Under the pieces are notes generated by a model. That model was not told the origin of the DNA, did no database searches, and was given only the letters and a program-made list of their open reading frames with translations. From an uncultured Christensenella sp. (lineage in GTDB: Bacteria > Bacillota > Clostridia > Christensenellales > UBA1242): a DNA stretch of 64,000 nucleotides. Positions 7,178 to 15,699 of the stretch are shown here, in pieces; position 1 is the stretch's first letter; the number at the start of each line of letters is the position of its first letter. The stretch spans positions 62,001 through 126,000 of the forward strand of contig CAJUGX010000004.1 in assembly GCA_910586385.1 (NCBI GenBank), read 5' to 3'. Position numbers and translations under genes: made by a program.

Positions 7178-8824
7178 ATGGACAAATACCTTTCAGTAAA
7201 AGAAACAGCAGAGATTTTAGGAATAACTGCAAGACAAGTCAGAAATCTTTGCCACAACGGAAAAATTCCAAACGCAATCAAAATCGGGAAGTCTTATGCA
7301 ATCCCTTCCGACTTTAAATTCAAAAATAAGACAGTTGAGACTTTGAAAGAGAAATTTGAAAAAGAACGTGGTCTTCAGGGCTTGAAGTACAACTATATTA
7401 TTGTACATGGCACTTTTGGACACCCTGGAGAGAACTGGTTCCCTTGGCTTGCAGAAGAACTTTGCAAACTTGATTTAAGCGGGAAAACACAAAAAGAGGA
7501 CATTCTTATTCCTCATTTTCCATCATCAGATTGTGCCGATTACGAATCTTGGAAAAGTATTCTTATGGGATATATAGACAGCGGAATAATCAACAAAAAT
7601 ACCATCTTCGTCTGTCACTCTCTTGGACCATTGTTTGTTTCAAAAGTTTTGATTGAAGAACAAGTCAAGGTCAAAGGGCTTATTTCGGTTGAAGCGGCAG
7701 CAAATCATCTTATGGGAAATCCAGCATTTGACAAAATCAACAGCACATTTTTCGTTCCTTCATGGGAATATCTTGAAAATGTCAAAAAATATATTGATTT
7801 CAACTATTGTTTCTACACCGACAATGACCCACATATCCCATATAATATTCTCTCTACCTATGTGAAACATGCCGCAACAAAAGCATTTTTCATCCCAAAT
7901 GCAGGACACTTCAACAGTATGTCAGGCTACACAAAATTTCCACAATTGCTTGAATTGATTCGAGACATAGAAATCAATTCTCCAATTCAAGAAAAAAAGA
8001 TCGAAGGCATTGCACCAAATGGGCAATGGGATAAAGAGTTGTCTCATCAATGGACAAATATGACTTGGCCTAATCGTCCTTCTGTAAGCGAACTAGCAAT
8101 ATACACAAAAGCACTCCGCAGGCACGAAAAAGAAAACTCTGGAAGAGATTGCCTAATCATGGGTTCAAATGTAGAATTCAGAGACTGGGCATATGAGGAA
8201 AACCTTAATGTGTCACTCATGAACAACAATGAAGAATATCATCTTGCCACCTATCGTGAATTAAGACATAAAAAGGCACCTTATAAACTCATTCTTGATG
8301 ACTGGAAAAAAATTGATTTCGATGAAAAATTTGACTTCATTGTTGGAGATGAACTTATAGGGAATCTTGAAACTCCAAACATAGAAGCATTTCTTTCAAA
8401 AGTTGCGAAATCTCTTAAAAAAGGCGGGCTGTTTTTGTCAAAATCAATATACTTGCCAAGAAATTACAAAATCAAATCCGTAAGAGAAATTTTTGCAGAT
8501 TACTACAAAAATGGCAAAGGTTCAAACCCCCTTGCTTATTGTGAGTTCGATTTGACAATGAATTGCTTAAATGACAAAAACATTGTTTCCTTCGAACAAC
8601 TCAACACCATCATTCAACAATCATATAATCAAAACATAATAACACAAGAAACCTATGAATTTTTGAATGATATTGGAATTGATAATATGAAGTTCAACTT
8701 TTTTGTGCCATATTTGGATGATTACGAAAAAATAGTCAGCAAATATTTCAATATTGTTGAAAAATGTTACACCGATGATGTCGGCGCAAAAGATTACCCG
8801 ATATATATACTTGAGAAAAAATAA
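7178..8824 (+). CDS. three-part fusion: excisionase-type HTH, RBBP9-like hydrolase, methyltransferase-like domain
   Basis: A 548-residue protein. Residues 1-47 form a MerR/excisionase-type helix-turn-helix (SVKETAEILGITARQVRNL, then a wing ending KSYAIPSDF). Residues 70-265 look like an RBBP9/YdeN-type alpha/beta serine hydrolase: HGTFG oxyanion loop near 77-81, nucleophile elbow CHSLG (Ser 148), acid near Asp 215-217 and catalytic His 244 in NAGHF. Residues 320-548 resemble a class I SAM methyltransferase, with LIMGSNVEF near 326, DFIVGDELIGNL near 386-397 and LKKGGLFLS near 413. A DNA-binding domain joined to two enzyme folds is unusual. The target is unknown. GGAG lies 7 nt upstream of the ATG. 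It is monocistronic, with its own promoter and terminator. Confidence 0.75.
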   Translation: MDKYLSVKETAEILGITARQVRNLCHNGKIPNAIKIGKSYAIPSDFKFKNKTVETLKEKFEKERGLQGLKYNYIIVHGTFGHPGENWFPWLAEELCKLDLSGKTQKEDILIPHFPSSDCADYESWKSILMGYIDSGIINKNTIFVCHSLGPLFVSKVLIEEQVKVKGLISVEAAANHLMGNPAFDKINSTFFVPSWEYLENVKKYIDFNYCFYTDNDPHIPYNILSTYVKHAATKAFFIPNAGHFNSMSGYTKFPQLLELIRDIEINSPIQEKKIEGIAPNGQWDKELSHQWTNMTWPNRPSVSELAIYTKALRRHEKENSGRDCLIMGSNVEFRDWAYEENLNVSLMNNNEEYHLATYRELRHKKAPYKLILDDWKKIDFDEKFDFIVGDELIGNLETPNIEAFLSKVAKSLKKGGLFLSKSIYLPRNYKIKSVREIFADYYKNGKGSNPLAYCEFDLTMNCLNDKNIVSFEQLNTIIQQSYNQNIITQETYEFLNDIGIDNMKFNFFVPYLDDYEKIVSKYFNIVEKCYTDDVGAKDYPIYILEKK

Positions 8825-8853
8825 AAAATATCGCATTCTTGCGATATTTTTTT
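8823..8853. terminator. bidirectional terminator between the fusion gene and rpsI
   Basis: AAAAAATATCGCA and TGCGATATTTTTT form a perfect 13-bp stem with a 4-nt loop, with A/T tails suitable in both directions. Confidence 0.9.
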
Positions 8854-9262
8854 AACGTTTTGAGAACTGAGAAGCCTTTCTTGCTTTCTTGAGACCGTAT
8901 TTTTTTCTTTCTTTCATTCTTGGGTCTCTAGTAAGAAGACCAGCGTCCTTGAGTTCTTTTCTGTAAGTTTCAGAAACTTTGAGAAGAGCTCTTGCGATAC
9001 CGTGGCAAATAGCACCTGCTTGTCCAGCAATTCCACCACCAACAACATTTACTGTGATGTCATATTTGTCAGCAGTGTTTGTAAGAACCAATGCTCTCTT
9101 TGCGATGAGGATAAGAGTATCTCTTTGAAGGTATTCGTCAACGTTTTTGCCATTTACTGTGATGACGCCAGTTCCAGTTGTCATACGAACTCTAGCGATA
9201 GATTTTTTTCTTCTTCCAGTTGCGTTGAAAGTTGCAACTTGTTTTTGTTTCTTTTCAGCCAT
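8852..9262 (-). CDS. rpsI: 30S ribosomal protein S9
   Basis: A 136-residue basic protein ending in the S9 hallmark KR tail (FSKR), which reaches into the P site and contacts peptidyl-tRNA. The family blocks [11 protein letters not shown] and [11 protein letters not shown] are present. The start codon overlaps the stop codon of rplM by one base (TAATG), the usual translational coupling of this pair. It shares the terminator at 8823-8853 with the convergent fusion gene. Confidence 0.97.
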   Translation of the reverse strand: MAEKKQKQVATFNATGRRKKSIARVRMTTGTGVITVNGKNVDEYLQRDTLILIAKRALVLTNTADKYDITVNVVGGGIAGQAGAICHGIARALLKVSETYRKELKDAGLLTRDPRMKERKKYGLKKARKASQFSKR

Positions 9263-9705
9263 TATTCCCTAACTCCTTCTAATGTGATCAATTCAGGTTT
9301 TTGTGCTTGGTGGTTGTGGTTTTCATCTTTGTAAACATGAAGACGAGTGATTTGCTTTCTACCCAAAGAGCTCTTTGGAAGCATACCCTTGACAGCCTTT
9401 TCGATAACTTTGCAAGAGTTTGTTCTCATCAAAGTGTCATAACCCACTTCTTTGAGTCCACCGATATAACCTGTATGCCAACGAAGTTTCTTTTGTTCGA
9501 GTTTCTTTCCTGTCAAAACAACTTTGTCAGAATTGATAACAACAACGAAATCTCCAGTGTCAACATGTGGTGTGTAGATTGTTTTATTCTTTCCAGTCAA
9601 TATGTCAGCAACTTGGCTAGCAAGTCTTCCAAGAGGCATCTTGTTGGCATCAACAACATACCATTTTCTTTCAACTGTGGCTGGATTTGCCATATAAGTT
9701 TTCAT
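9262..9705 (-). CDS. rplM: 50S ribosomal protein L13
   Basis: A 147-residue protein, close to the usual 142-148, with [18 protein letters not shown] at the start and the conserved block [10 protein letters not shown] near the middle. L13 is an early assembly protein of the large subunit. GAGGGAG precedes the ATG at 9705. It is the first gene of the rplM-rpsI operon, behind a strong promoter and a leader of about 105 nt. Firmicute L13 leaders are often autoregulatory, but I could not confirm the known fold. Confidence 0.97.
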   Translation of the reverse strand: MKTYMANPATVERKWYVVDANKMPLGRLASQVADILTGKNKTIYTPHVDTGDFVVVINSDKVVLTGKKLEQKKLRWHTGYIGGLKEVGYDTLMRTNSCKVIEKAVKGMLPKSSLGRKQITRLHVYKDENHNHQAQKPELITLEGVRE

Positions 9706-9816
9706 TTTTTCTCCCTCGATTTTTCATTTTTGTGATTATAATAAAATTTTATTTCGGACTTGTGAATTCTCGTGGGGCTAACACAAAAAAAACACTTCCA
9801 AAATATGGACTTTATA

Positions 9817-9845
9817 ATTCTATATAAATCCCATACATTTGTCAA
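9817..9845 (-). promoter_or_regulatory. promoter of rplM-rpsI
   Basis: TTGACA (9840-9845), a 17-nt spacer and TAGAAT (9817-9822) on the minus strand. A 12-bp perfect palindrome, GAGTCGCGACTC, lies 22 nt upstream at 9867-9878 and could be a protein-binding site. The leader runs from about 9810 to 9706. Confidence 0.75.
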
Positions 9846-9923
9846 GTGTTTTTCACAATTTATTTGGAGTCGCGACTCTTTTTATTCCTAAATTCTATCC
9901 AATCAACCTGCAATATGTAAAAT

Positions 9924-10502
9924 CTATACCACATCTGGCCAGAGGTCTGTTGCAGAGAGTTCCAAAGAGCCAACCTTTTCGGCTGTGAGCATAAGTCTGT
10001 TGTATTTTATAACATCCTTGAAGAGTTTGCTCTTCTCATTTTTGCTACCTATTCCCTTGAGCAAATAGTCCTCGATTTTGTTTTCAACTTTGCCACAAAG
10101 TGAAGTGATTATGTATGCAAGTTGCAAGTGGTTGATATTTTTGCCAACGAGGTTTGCAAACGCCTCATCCCTTGCAGAAATGTTTGCATTAAGCAAAGAT
10201 ACAAGTTCCTTCTCACTCTGCGTAGAAAGTGCAAGATGTTGAACTTTCAAGTGGCAATTTGAAAGGACTCTTTTCTTTGCCATTTCAAAGTCTCCCCCCT
10301 TTTCAACATCAGCCAAAACAGAAGCAAGTTCCACCTTGAAAAAGTCCGAAACAGGAAGTCCTTCTTCTTGCAAAATTGTTTGATTGTACTTGCTCAAAAG
10401 ATACAAATAGTTTGAACGAGAAACGCCAAGCTCACATACGCCAGCACAAACATTGCCATTTGCATCAAATCCAACCATGTCAAACAAGTGTAAAAAGTTC
10501 AT
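9924..10502 (-). CDS. conserved-looking protein of unknown function
   Basis: A 192-residue soluble, probably mostly helical protein beginning MNFLHLFDMVGFDANGN. I recognise no domain. The longer frame that begins further upstream is ruled out by a clear promoter (TATAAT 10536-10541) whose start point lies inside it, so the ATG at 10502, preceded by AGAGGG, is the start. It is probably monocistronic. The upstream lipoprotein operon ends at its own terminator at 10669-10697. Confidence 0.65.
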   Translation of the reverse strand: MNFLHLFDMVGFDANGNVCAGVCELGVSRSNYLYLLSKYNQTILQEEGLPVSDFFKVELASVLADVEKGGDFEMAKKRVLSNCHLKVQHLALSTQSEKELVSLLNANISARDEAFANLVGKNINHLQLAYIITSLCGKVENKIEDYLLKGIGSKNEKSKLFKDVIKYNRLMLTAEKVGSLELSATDLWPDVV

Positions 10503-10535
10503 TTCCCTCTTCCGTTTTTTCTTAAATACCCCTTC

Positions 10536-10564
10536 ATTATACCACCTTAAAATGAATAAATCAA
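10536..10564 (-). promoter_or_regulatory. SigA-type promoter of the 192-residue protein gene
   Basis: TTGATT (10559-10564), a 17-nt spacer and TATAAT (10536-10541) on the minus strand, giving a leader of about 27 nt. Confidence 0.7.
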
Positions 10565-10668
10565 ACAATTTTTGCATATTTATACAACATTTTTGATTTT
10601 TTTGAGAAAAACGGCCATCAATCTGGAGATTGTTTTGCATTTTCATACAATTTTTTTTCAACCAGACA

Positions 10669-10697
10669 AAAAAAGACTTCCAATCGGAAGCCTTATT
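10669..10697 (-). terminator. intrinsic terminator of the lipoprotein gene
   Basis: GGCTTCC and GGAAGTC (one G-U pair) form a hairpin followed by TTTTTTT on the minus strand, starting 14 nt past the stop codon. Confidence 0.85.
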
Positions 10698-10710
10698 TTA
10701 AGCAGCACAA

Positions 10711-11463
10711 TTATGCAGCGAGTTGCTCTTCTCCACCAGTTTCGCCACCTTCTTCAACGATTTCGAAGTTTGTGTCCAAATCTGTTGGATATTCATCAGC
10801 AATGTCACCAGTGAAAAGTTCAAATTCCATAACCATCACTTGACCAGCTGCGCTCATATTGAAAGCAAATTTTGTGATTTGGTTGTCTTTATATTCAAGC
10901 ACAAATGACAATTTCCCTGACGCATCTTTGTATGTCATGCTGTAATTCACAACACCATCTTTGCCTGATTTAGAAATCTTCAAGCCTTGACCTTCCATTT
11001 GTTTTACAATGTTGAGATATTGGTTGATGTATGTTGACAAATCTGCCATTTGAAGAAGTTCTGCATATCCTTCCATAGCATCGCTTGCTGGATCATCAAG
11101 ATCAACAGTTGATTTGAGATATTTCCCTTCGCCACCTTCTCTTGCAAACATTTCATTTCCACGGAGATATGCTTCTCCTTGTATTGTTTCATTTGTTTGT
11201 GGGTCAGGCATTTCAATTTTCAAAGCAAATCCAAGTTCGCCATCTTCTTTGAATGCAACTGTTCCTGATGCTTTCATTCCTGTCATATCGACTTTCAATT
11301 TATAGCCAGCATCCATTGTGTTGATAGTTGACTCACTTGCGACATATTCTTGAACGTCAGCAACACTGATCTTGTTTCCGCATCCACTAAGTCCCACAGC
11401 TCCAGCAGTAAGTGTCGCAACTGCAAGAGCAGCAACACCAAAGATTTTTCCAAATTTTTTCAT
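10711..11463 (-). CDS. predicted lipoprotein under a poly-G promoter
   Basis: A 250-residue protein with a clear lipoprotein signal peptide: basic start, hydrophobic stretch and LSGC lipobox with Cys 28. The mature part is rich in beta-type alternation with repeated Met/Tyr/Lys motifs. It resembles in outline the LolA/LppX-like group of Gram-positive lipoproteins that bind hydrophobic ligands, but that is only a guess. The acidic C-terminal tail ends EEGGETGGEEQLAA. AAAGGAG lies upstream of the ATG. It is monocistronic, with terminators on both sides. Confidence 0.85.
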   Translation of the reverse strand: MKKFGKIFGVAALAVATLTAGAVGLSGCGNKISVADVQEYVASESTINTMDAGYKLKVDMTGMKASGTVAFKEDGELGFALKIEMPDPQTNETIQGEAYLRGNEMFAREGGEGKYLKSTVDLDDPASDAMEGYAELLQMADLSTYINQYLNIVKQMEGQGLKISKSGKDGVVNYSMTYKDASGKLSFVLEYKDNQITKFAFNMSAAGQVMVMEFELFTGDIADEYPTDLDTNFEIVEEGGETGGEEQLAA

Positions 11464-11489
11464 TTTTCCTTCTCCTTTTATATGGCTTC

Positions 11490-11518
11490 AGCGTATCACA
11501 AAATCCCCCCCCCGTCAA
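11490..11518 (-). promoter_or_regulatory. promoter with G9 tract in the spacer, upstream of the lipoprotein gene
   Basis: On the minus strand TTGACG (11513-11518), whose last base is the first of nine G (11505-11513), then a 17-nt spacer and TACGCT (11490-11495), which is preceded by TGA, an extended -10 motif. The tract lies directly against the -35 hexamer, so length changes would alter the spacing. Confidence 0.7.
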
Positions 11519-11530
11519 GCAAATGAACAA

Positions 11531-11569
11531 AAAAGAGCAAAAAACATGCTTCTCGTCTTTTACTCTTTT
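11531..11569 (-). terminator. intrinsic terminator of the cad operon
   Basis: AAAAGAGTAA pairs with TTGCTCTTTT over 10 bp (one G-U) with a long loop, followed by a T-run, just past the ATPase stop codon. Confidence 0.7.
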
Positions 11570-11591
11570 ATTATATGCATAAAATCAGTTT

Positions 11592-13634
11592 TTATTTTTT
11601 AGGAGTATATTTCAGTGCTCTCATACTGTTGAGCACAGCCAGCACAGTGACTCCAACGTCCGCAATAACCGCTTCCAACATTCCAGTCACACCAACAGCC
11701 CCCAAAATCAAAAAGATGAGTTTGATGCCTGCTGAAAGAATGATGTTCTGCCAAACAACTCCCCTTGTAAACTTTGAGAGTTTGATTGCAAGAGGGACTT
11801 TGTTTGGATTGTCATCAACAAGCACGATGTCAGATGCTTCAACACTTGCACTGCTTCCACTTATGCCCATGCTGATGCCTACATCTGCAAGCATAAGCGA
11901 AGGTGCATCGTTGATCCCATCTCCCACATAACCAACAAAATTTTTCTTATCTTTTTTTGTTTCTTCAATCCAGTGAAATTTGTCTTCAGGCAAGAGAGCG
12001 CTGTTGTATTCATCCAAACCAATCTTTTCAGCCACACTCTTGACCGCCTCAGCGCCATCACCAGAAAGCATAACAGTCTTTACTGACATCTGTGAAAGAG
12101 CATTGCAAGCGACTTCCGCAGTTGGTTTGATTGTGTCAACAAGCACAATCTCTCCAAGTTTCTTTTTCCCCTCAAAAAGTTCAACCAGAGTCTTAGATGA
12201 ACTTCTGTCTTTTCGCCCAACAAAATAATGTTTGTCTTTGAAATCGAAATAAACTCCTTCTCCAGCCTTCTCAGTCACATTCTTTGCCTTGGGCAATTTC
12301 TTGTCATTTGCCAAAACAATCGCCTTTGCAAGCGGATGGAGAGAATATTGTTCTCCCACTGCAGCCAAGAAAAGCACATCTTTTTCTTTCAAATCTTTGT
12401 CAAGAACTTCCACACTTTCGATTGAAAATTGTCCAGTTGTGAGAGTGCCCGTTTTGTCAAATGCAACAATGTTCATCTTTGCACATGCATCAAGATAATT
12501 TGAGCCTTTGATCAAAATCCCTTTTCTTGAGGCATTTCCAATCCCAGAGAAATAAGTCAATGGGACAGATATTGCAAACGCACATGGACAAGACACAACC
12601 AAGAAGATAAGCCCACGATAAATCGCATTGTCAAGGTTTCCAGTTGCCGCCCAAACAATTCCCCAAACAGCCAACGCAATGACGATTACACCAAGCGTAT
12701 ACCACTTTGTCATTTTTGAGATGAAGGTTTCTGTCTTTGACTTCTTCTCTGACGCGTCTTCAATCAAACTCATGATTCTGCTTGCAGTGCTGTTTTCATA
12801 TGAAGCGACAGTCTCAATCTTCAAAACACCATCCAAAACAATTGCACCAGAAAGCACATTGTCACCAACTCTGACTGTCACTGGCACACTTTCGCCAGTC
12901 AGACTCTGAGTATCAAGTGAACAACTTCCCTCAATGACCTTGCCATCAATAGGGATTTTTTCTCCAACCTTCACAAGCAAAACACTTCCAACTTCAACAT
13001 CCTTTGGGGACACAACTTCAATCACATCACCTTTGACAAGATTGGCATATTCTGGGGTCAAATTTGTAAGTTCTGCAATTGATTTTCTCGATTTGTTGAC
13101 AGCAAGACTCTCCAAGATTTTCCCAATGGTGTAAAGTGCCACAACCATAAGCCCTTCCATGTGCTCACCCACAAGCGTAGCACCAACAACGGAAATTGTG
13201 ACAAGAAGATTTTCGTTGACAACACCCTTGAAGAGAAGCATCAAAGCCTTGAGATAGGTCTTAGACCCCATCAAAAGAGCTGACACAACAAACATTGTCC
13301 AAAACGCCCAGTCTGGCAATTTCTTTTCAAAAACAAGCGTCAAAATTCCAATTGCAAGCCCAACGGCAAACAAACACAAATCAAGGATAAAAAACGGATT
13401 TTTGTTCGATTTTTTAACCTCTCCGCAGACAATTTTTGCTTCTGGCTCAACTTTTTTTGCACATTTAATGATGTTTTTGAGAGCCTTGTCAACATCTTCT
13501 GCCTCAAACGAGAGCTCACTTTTTACAAAATTTATCTGTGCACTTTCAACATCAGAAAGCTTGCAGATTTCTCCTTCGAGCACCTTTGCACAATTTGCGC
13601 AATCAAGCCCTTCAATCTTAACAACCTTTTTCAT
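11592..13634 (-). CDS. cadA: heavy-metal P1B-type ATPase (Cd/Zn/Pb efflux, CadA/ZntA type)
   Basis: A 680-residue protein. An N-terminal HMA domain carries GLDCANC (Cys 12 and 15). It is followed by membrane segments, the TGES actuator motif, the CPC metal-site motif in SCPCAFAISVP, the phosphorylation motif DKTGTLT, an HP motif in HPLAKAI and GDGINDAP. The CPC with this flank fits zinc/cadmium/lead exporters better than copper exporters. The ATG at 13634 lies inside the 3' end of the repressor gene (17-nt overlap), with GGAGG 9 nt upstream, so the two are coupled. Regulation is expected from the ArsR-type repressor and the two operators upstream of it. Confidence 0.95.
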   Translation of the reverse strand: MKKVVKIEGLDCANCAKVLEGEICKLSDVESAQINFVKSELSFEAEDVDKALKNIIKCAKKVEPEAKIVCGEVKKSNKNPFFILDLCLFAVGLAIGILTLVFEKKLPDWAFWTMFVVSALLMGSKTYLKALMLLFKGVVNENLLVTISVVGATLVGEHMEGLMVVALYTIGKILESLAVNKSRKSIAELTNLTPEYANLVKGDVIEVVSPKDVEVGSVLLVKVGEKIPIDGKVIEGSCSLDTQSLTGESVPVTVRVGDNVLSGAIVLDGVLKIETVASYENSTASRIMSLIEDASEKKSKTETFISKMTKWYTLGVIVIALAVWGIVWAATGNLDNAIYRGLIFLVVSCPCAFAISVPLTYFSGIGNASRKGILIKGSNYLDACAKMNIVAFDKTGTLTTGQFSIESVEVLDKDLKEKDVLFLAAVGEQYSLHPLAKAIVLANDKKLPKAKNVTEKAGEGVYFDFKDKHYFVGRKDRSSSKTLVELFEGKKKLGEIVLVDTIKPTAEVACNALSQMSVKTVMLSGDGAEAVKSVAEKIGLDEYNSALLPEDKFHWIEETKKDKKNFVGYVGDGINDAPSLMLADVGISMGISGSSASVEASDIVLVDDNPNKVPLAIKLSKFTRGVVWQNIILSAGIKLIFLILGAVGVTGMLEAVIADVGVTVLAVLNSMRALKYTPKK

Positions 13635-14031
13635 CGACAGTGCCCTCCATGATATGTTCAAGACTGACATCAAAGACATCTTTCACGTGTCTATCTGCAA
13701 GGGAATACCAAACTTCTTTCCCTTGCTTTCTACCAACAATCAAGTTGACATCTTTCAAATTTTTAAGTTGATGAGACACAGCCGACTTTGTCATATTCAA
13801 GATGTAAGCAATGTCACACACGCACAACTCGCCTGCCTCAAGCAAATTCAAAATCTTCACCCTTGTGCTGTCGGATATAACCTTAAAAAAGTCGGCAACT
13901 GAGATGAGCAACTCATCATCAATCATCCCCTTCTTGGCTTTATCAACTAGATCTTCGTGGATAACATCGCAATCACATTCGATGTTGTTTTTTTGACAAC
14001 CACACCCGCATTTTGCTTTACAAGTTTTCAT
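13618..14031 (-). CDS. cadC: ArsR/SmtB-family metal-responsive repressor (CadC type)
   Basis: A 137-residue winged-helix repressor. The N-terminal tail is Cys-rich (CKAKCGCGC, then CDCD), and helix 3 carries ELCVCD (Cys 70 and 72), the metal-sensing pattern of CadC-type cadmium/lead/zinc sensors. The recognition helix is TKSAVSHQLKNL. The start at 14031 follows GAGGAGAG; a longer frame upstream would run into the promoter. It represses its own operon with the efflux ATPase. Binding of metal should release it. Confidence 0.93.
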   Translation of the reverse strand: MKTCKAKCGCGCQKNNIECDCDVIHEDLVDKAKKGMIDDELLISVADFFKVISDSTRVKILNLLEAGELCVCDIAYILNMTKSAVSHQLKNLKDVNLIVGRKQGKEVWYSLADRHVKDVFDVSLEHIMEGTVDEKGC

Positions 14032-14072
14032 TTTCTCTCCTCTTTTTATCTTATGCCCAACCACCTTAATAG

Positions 14073-14126
14073 TTGAATATTCATTCAATCATCCTTATTA
14101 TAATTGAACACTCATTCAACTGTCAA
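14073..14126 (-). promoter_or_regulatory. cad operon promoter with two ArsR-type operators
   Basis: On the minus strand TTGACA (14121-14126), an 18-nt spacer and TATAAT (14097-14102). One inverted repeat, TTGAACACTCATTCAA (14104-14119), fills the spacer. A second, TTGAATATTCATTCAA (14073-14088), covers the region just after the -10. Both fit the ATTCAA-type dyads bound by CadC/SmtB repressors. Confidence 0.85.
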
Positions 14127-14234
14127 GCAAAAATAAATAGATTTTTTTAAGATCTTTTATACATGACTTTTTCCCACATCAATCTCACAATAAATCATCC
14201 CAAATATTCTTCAAAATCAAACAAAGAAAAATAT

Positions 14235-14263
14235 TTTACAAAGCAACTAAACTATGCTATACT
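14235..14263 (+). promoter_or_regulatory. promoter of tRNA-Arg
   Basis: TTTACA (14235-14240), a 17-nt spacer and TATACT (14258-14263), about 19 nt before the tRNA 5' end. Confidence 0.7.
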
Positions 14264-14281
14264 ATACGCGTCAAATCAAAC

Positions 14282-14357
14282 GACCTCGTAGTAAAACAGG
14301 ATATTACGGCCCCCTCCTAAGGGGTTGTTCTGGGTTCGAGTCCCGGCGGGGTCACCA
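14282..14357 (+). tRNA. tRNA-Arg (anticodon CCU), CCA encoded
   Basis: A full cloverleaf: acceptor GACCTCG with CGGGGTC, D stem GTAA/TTAC, anticodon stem GCCCC/GGGGT with loop CTCCTAA, and T arm CTGGG-TTCGAGT-CCCGG. The discriminator A is followed by CCA in the DNA. This tRNA reads the rare AGG codon. No terminator separates it from the HEPN-like gene downstream. Confidence 0.95.
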
Positions 14358-14414
14358 AAATTTACTCCATTTTTAATCATTTCTATTTATACAATGGCTG
14401 ATTCGGAGGAAGCT

Positions 14415-15680
14415 ATGGTGGTCAATTTTCCACTTGCATGCAATGTCTGTGGATGTAAAATAAGAATGCGATATCAAGTATCAGAGGACAAATGTCCTGT
14501 AAATTTTTTATGTCCAAATTGCAAAACAACAATAAGTGGAACTATGCAAACTATATGGCACTATGGCAATGAAGATAAAGAAAAATTTCCTTGGCATTAC
14601 AACTTTCAATTTAACAACGCCACCAAAGTAGAAAACGATGATTGTGAAGATTGCGAATTTGTGATGGAAGTATCATCTGACTTATTGGTTAGCAATATAA
14701 AAAGAAATGAAGATTCAGATTTAATCAGTCCATTTATAAGATGTGTTTCTAAATGTGGGAACAAAATAACACAAACTTCCAGATTTTACAATTTTCTATC
14801 AAGATGGAACAAAGAATGGAATGATATAAAGGTTAATTTGGACCTTTGCCATAATGAGATGTATGACACCCTTCTAAAAAGGTTTCCCAAAACCTATGAT
14901 AAAATATTCCCAAGAGACATAAATGCCATATTAACCACACATCAACAGTTAATAAACTTTTGCAACAAAATTTTGCCGAAAGACACCCTTCATGAATTTA
15001 TAAAACTAAACAACAGGATAATCACCCTAAAATCACAACAGCCTGAAAACTTCGAAAAATTTACATCAATTTTCGACTTAACTTATGTAAAAGATAATGA
15101 AAGAAAGTTGTTGCATCTTATAAAAAGTTTTATTGATATGTATCCATTGTTCTTGCCAGTTTTTACATCATTAAGCTTCACCGATGTCAATGGAATGGGC
15201 ATATCTACATTAAATTTTGAAAAACTTAAATCATTTTATCACGACTCATATGAATTGATACTGCATATATTGCCCCAAATAATTGCCCTTAACAACATAA
15301 GCACTAGAAATGATATAAACAATTTTATGGGAAATATAGTTGATTTCGAATCAAAAATAAATTCATACACTTCGAAATATAAAATATATGATGATTTATT
15401 GGATAGAAAGGAAAAATTCTCTTGGTTGATTACAGATAGAATTACAAATCATATCAGAAACTCGATTGGACATTTCAACTATGAAGAAAGCCCTATTGAT
15501 CAAACAATTACGTTTACTGACAAACACAAGGGCAAAATCAACACTTTCACAAAAACATTACTTGAAGTTGCACGCGATTGTATTTATATGTTCTATTCTT
15601 TAATTAACCTCTTAGAACTAAATTATGATTTGTTAAAAATTTTGTCTATCGATTCGGTTAAGGCATCCGCGAATGGTTGA
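14415..15680 (+). CDS. zinc-ribbon protein with a C-terminal HEPN-like motif (candidate defence gene)
   Basis: A 421-residue protein that I do not recognise as a whole. The N-terminus holds a zinc-ribbon pattern: C9-x2-C12 and C33-x2-C36. The centre is a long, mostly helical region. Near the C-terminus, HIRNSIGHF gives an R-x4-H motif (Arg 348, His 353), the active-site signature of HEPN ribonucleases, which occur in abortive-infection and toxin systems. GGAGG 5 nt upstream fixes the ATG at 14415. Its codon use, rich in ATA and TTA, and its place right after a tRNA gene suggest acquisition by transfer. It may be transcribed from the tRNA promoter. The HEPN assignment rests on one short motif. 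Confidence 0.6.
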   Translation: MVVNFPLACNVCGCKIRMRYQVSEDKCPVNFLCPNCKTTISGTMQTIWHYGNEDKEKFPWHYNFQFNNATKVENDDCEDCEFVMEVSSDLLVSNIKRNEDSDLISPFIRCVSKCGNKITQTSRFYNFLSRWNKEWNDIKVNLDLCHNEMYDTLLKRFPKTYDKIFPRDINAILTTHQQLINFCNKILPKDTLHEFIKLNNRIITLKSQQPENFEKFTSIFDLTYVKDNERKLLHLIKSFIDMYPLFLPVFTSLSFTDVNGMGISTLNFEKLKSFYHDSYELILHILPQIIALNNISTRNDINNFMGNIVDFESKINSYTSKYKIYDDLLDRKEKFSWLITDRITNHIRNSIGHFNYEESPIDQTITFTDKHKGKINTFTKTLLEVARDCIYMFYSLINLLELNYDLLKILSIDSVKASANG

Positions 15681-15699
15681 GCATAAACCGATGTATACA

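Noticed and set aside
10291..10300. A C6 run inside the 192-residue protein gene as a fourth phase-variation tract
   Set aside because: It is only six bases, lies in coding sequence and has no promoter context; it is too short to be strongly mutable.
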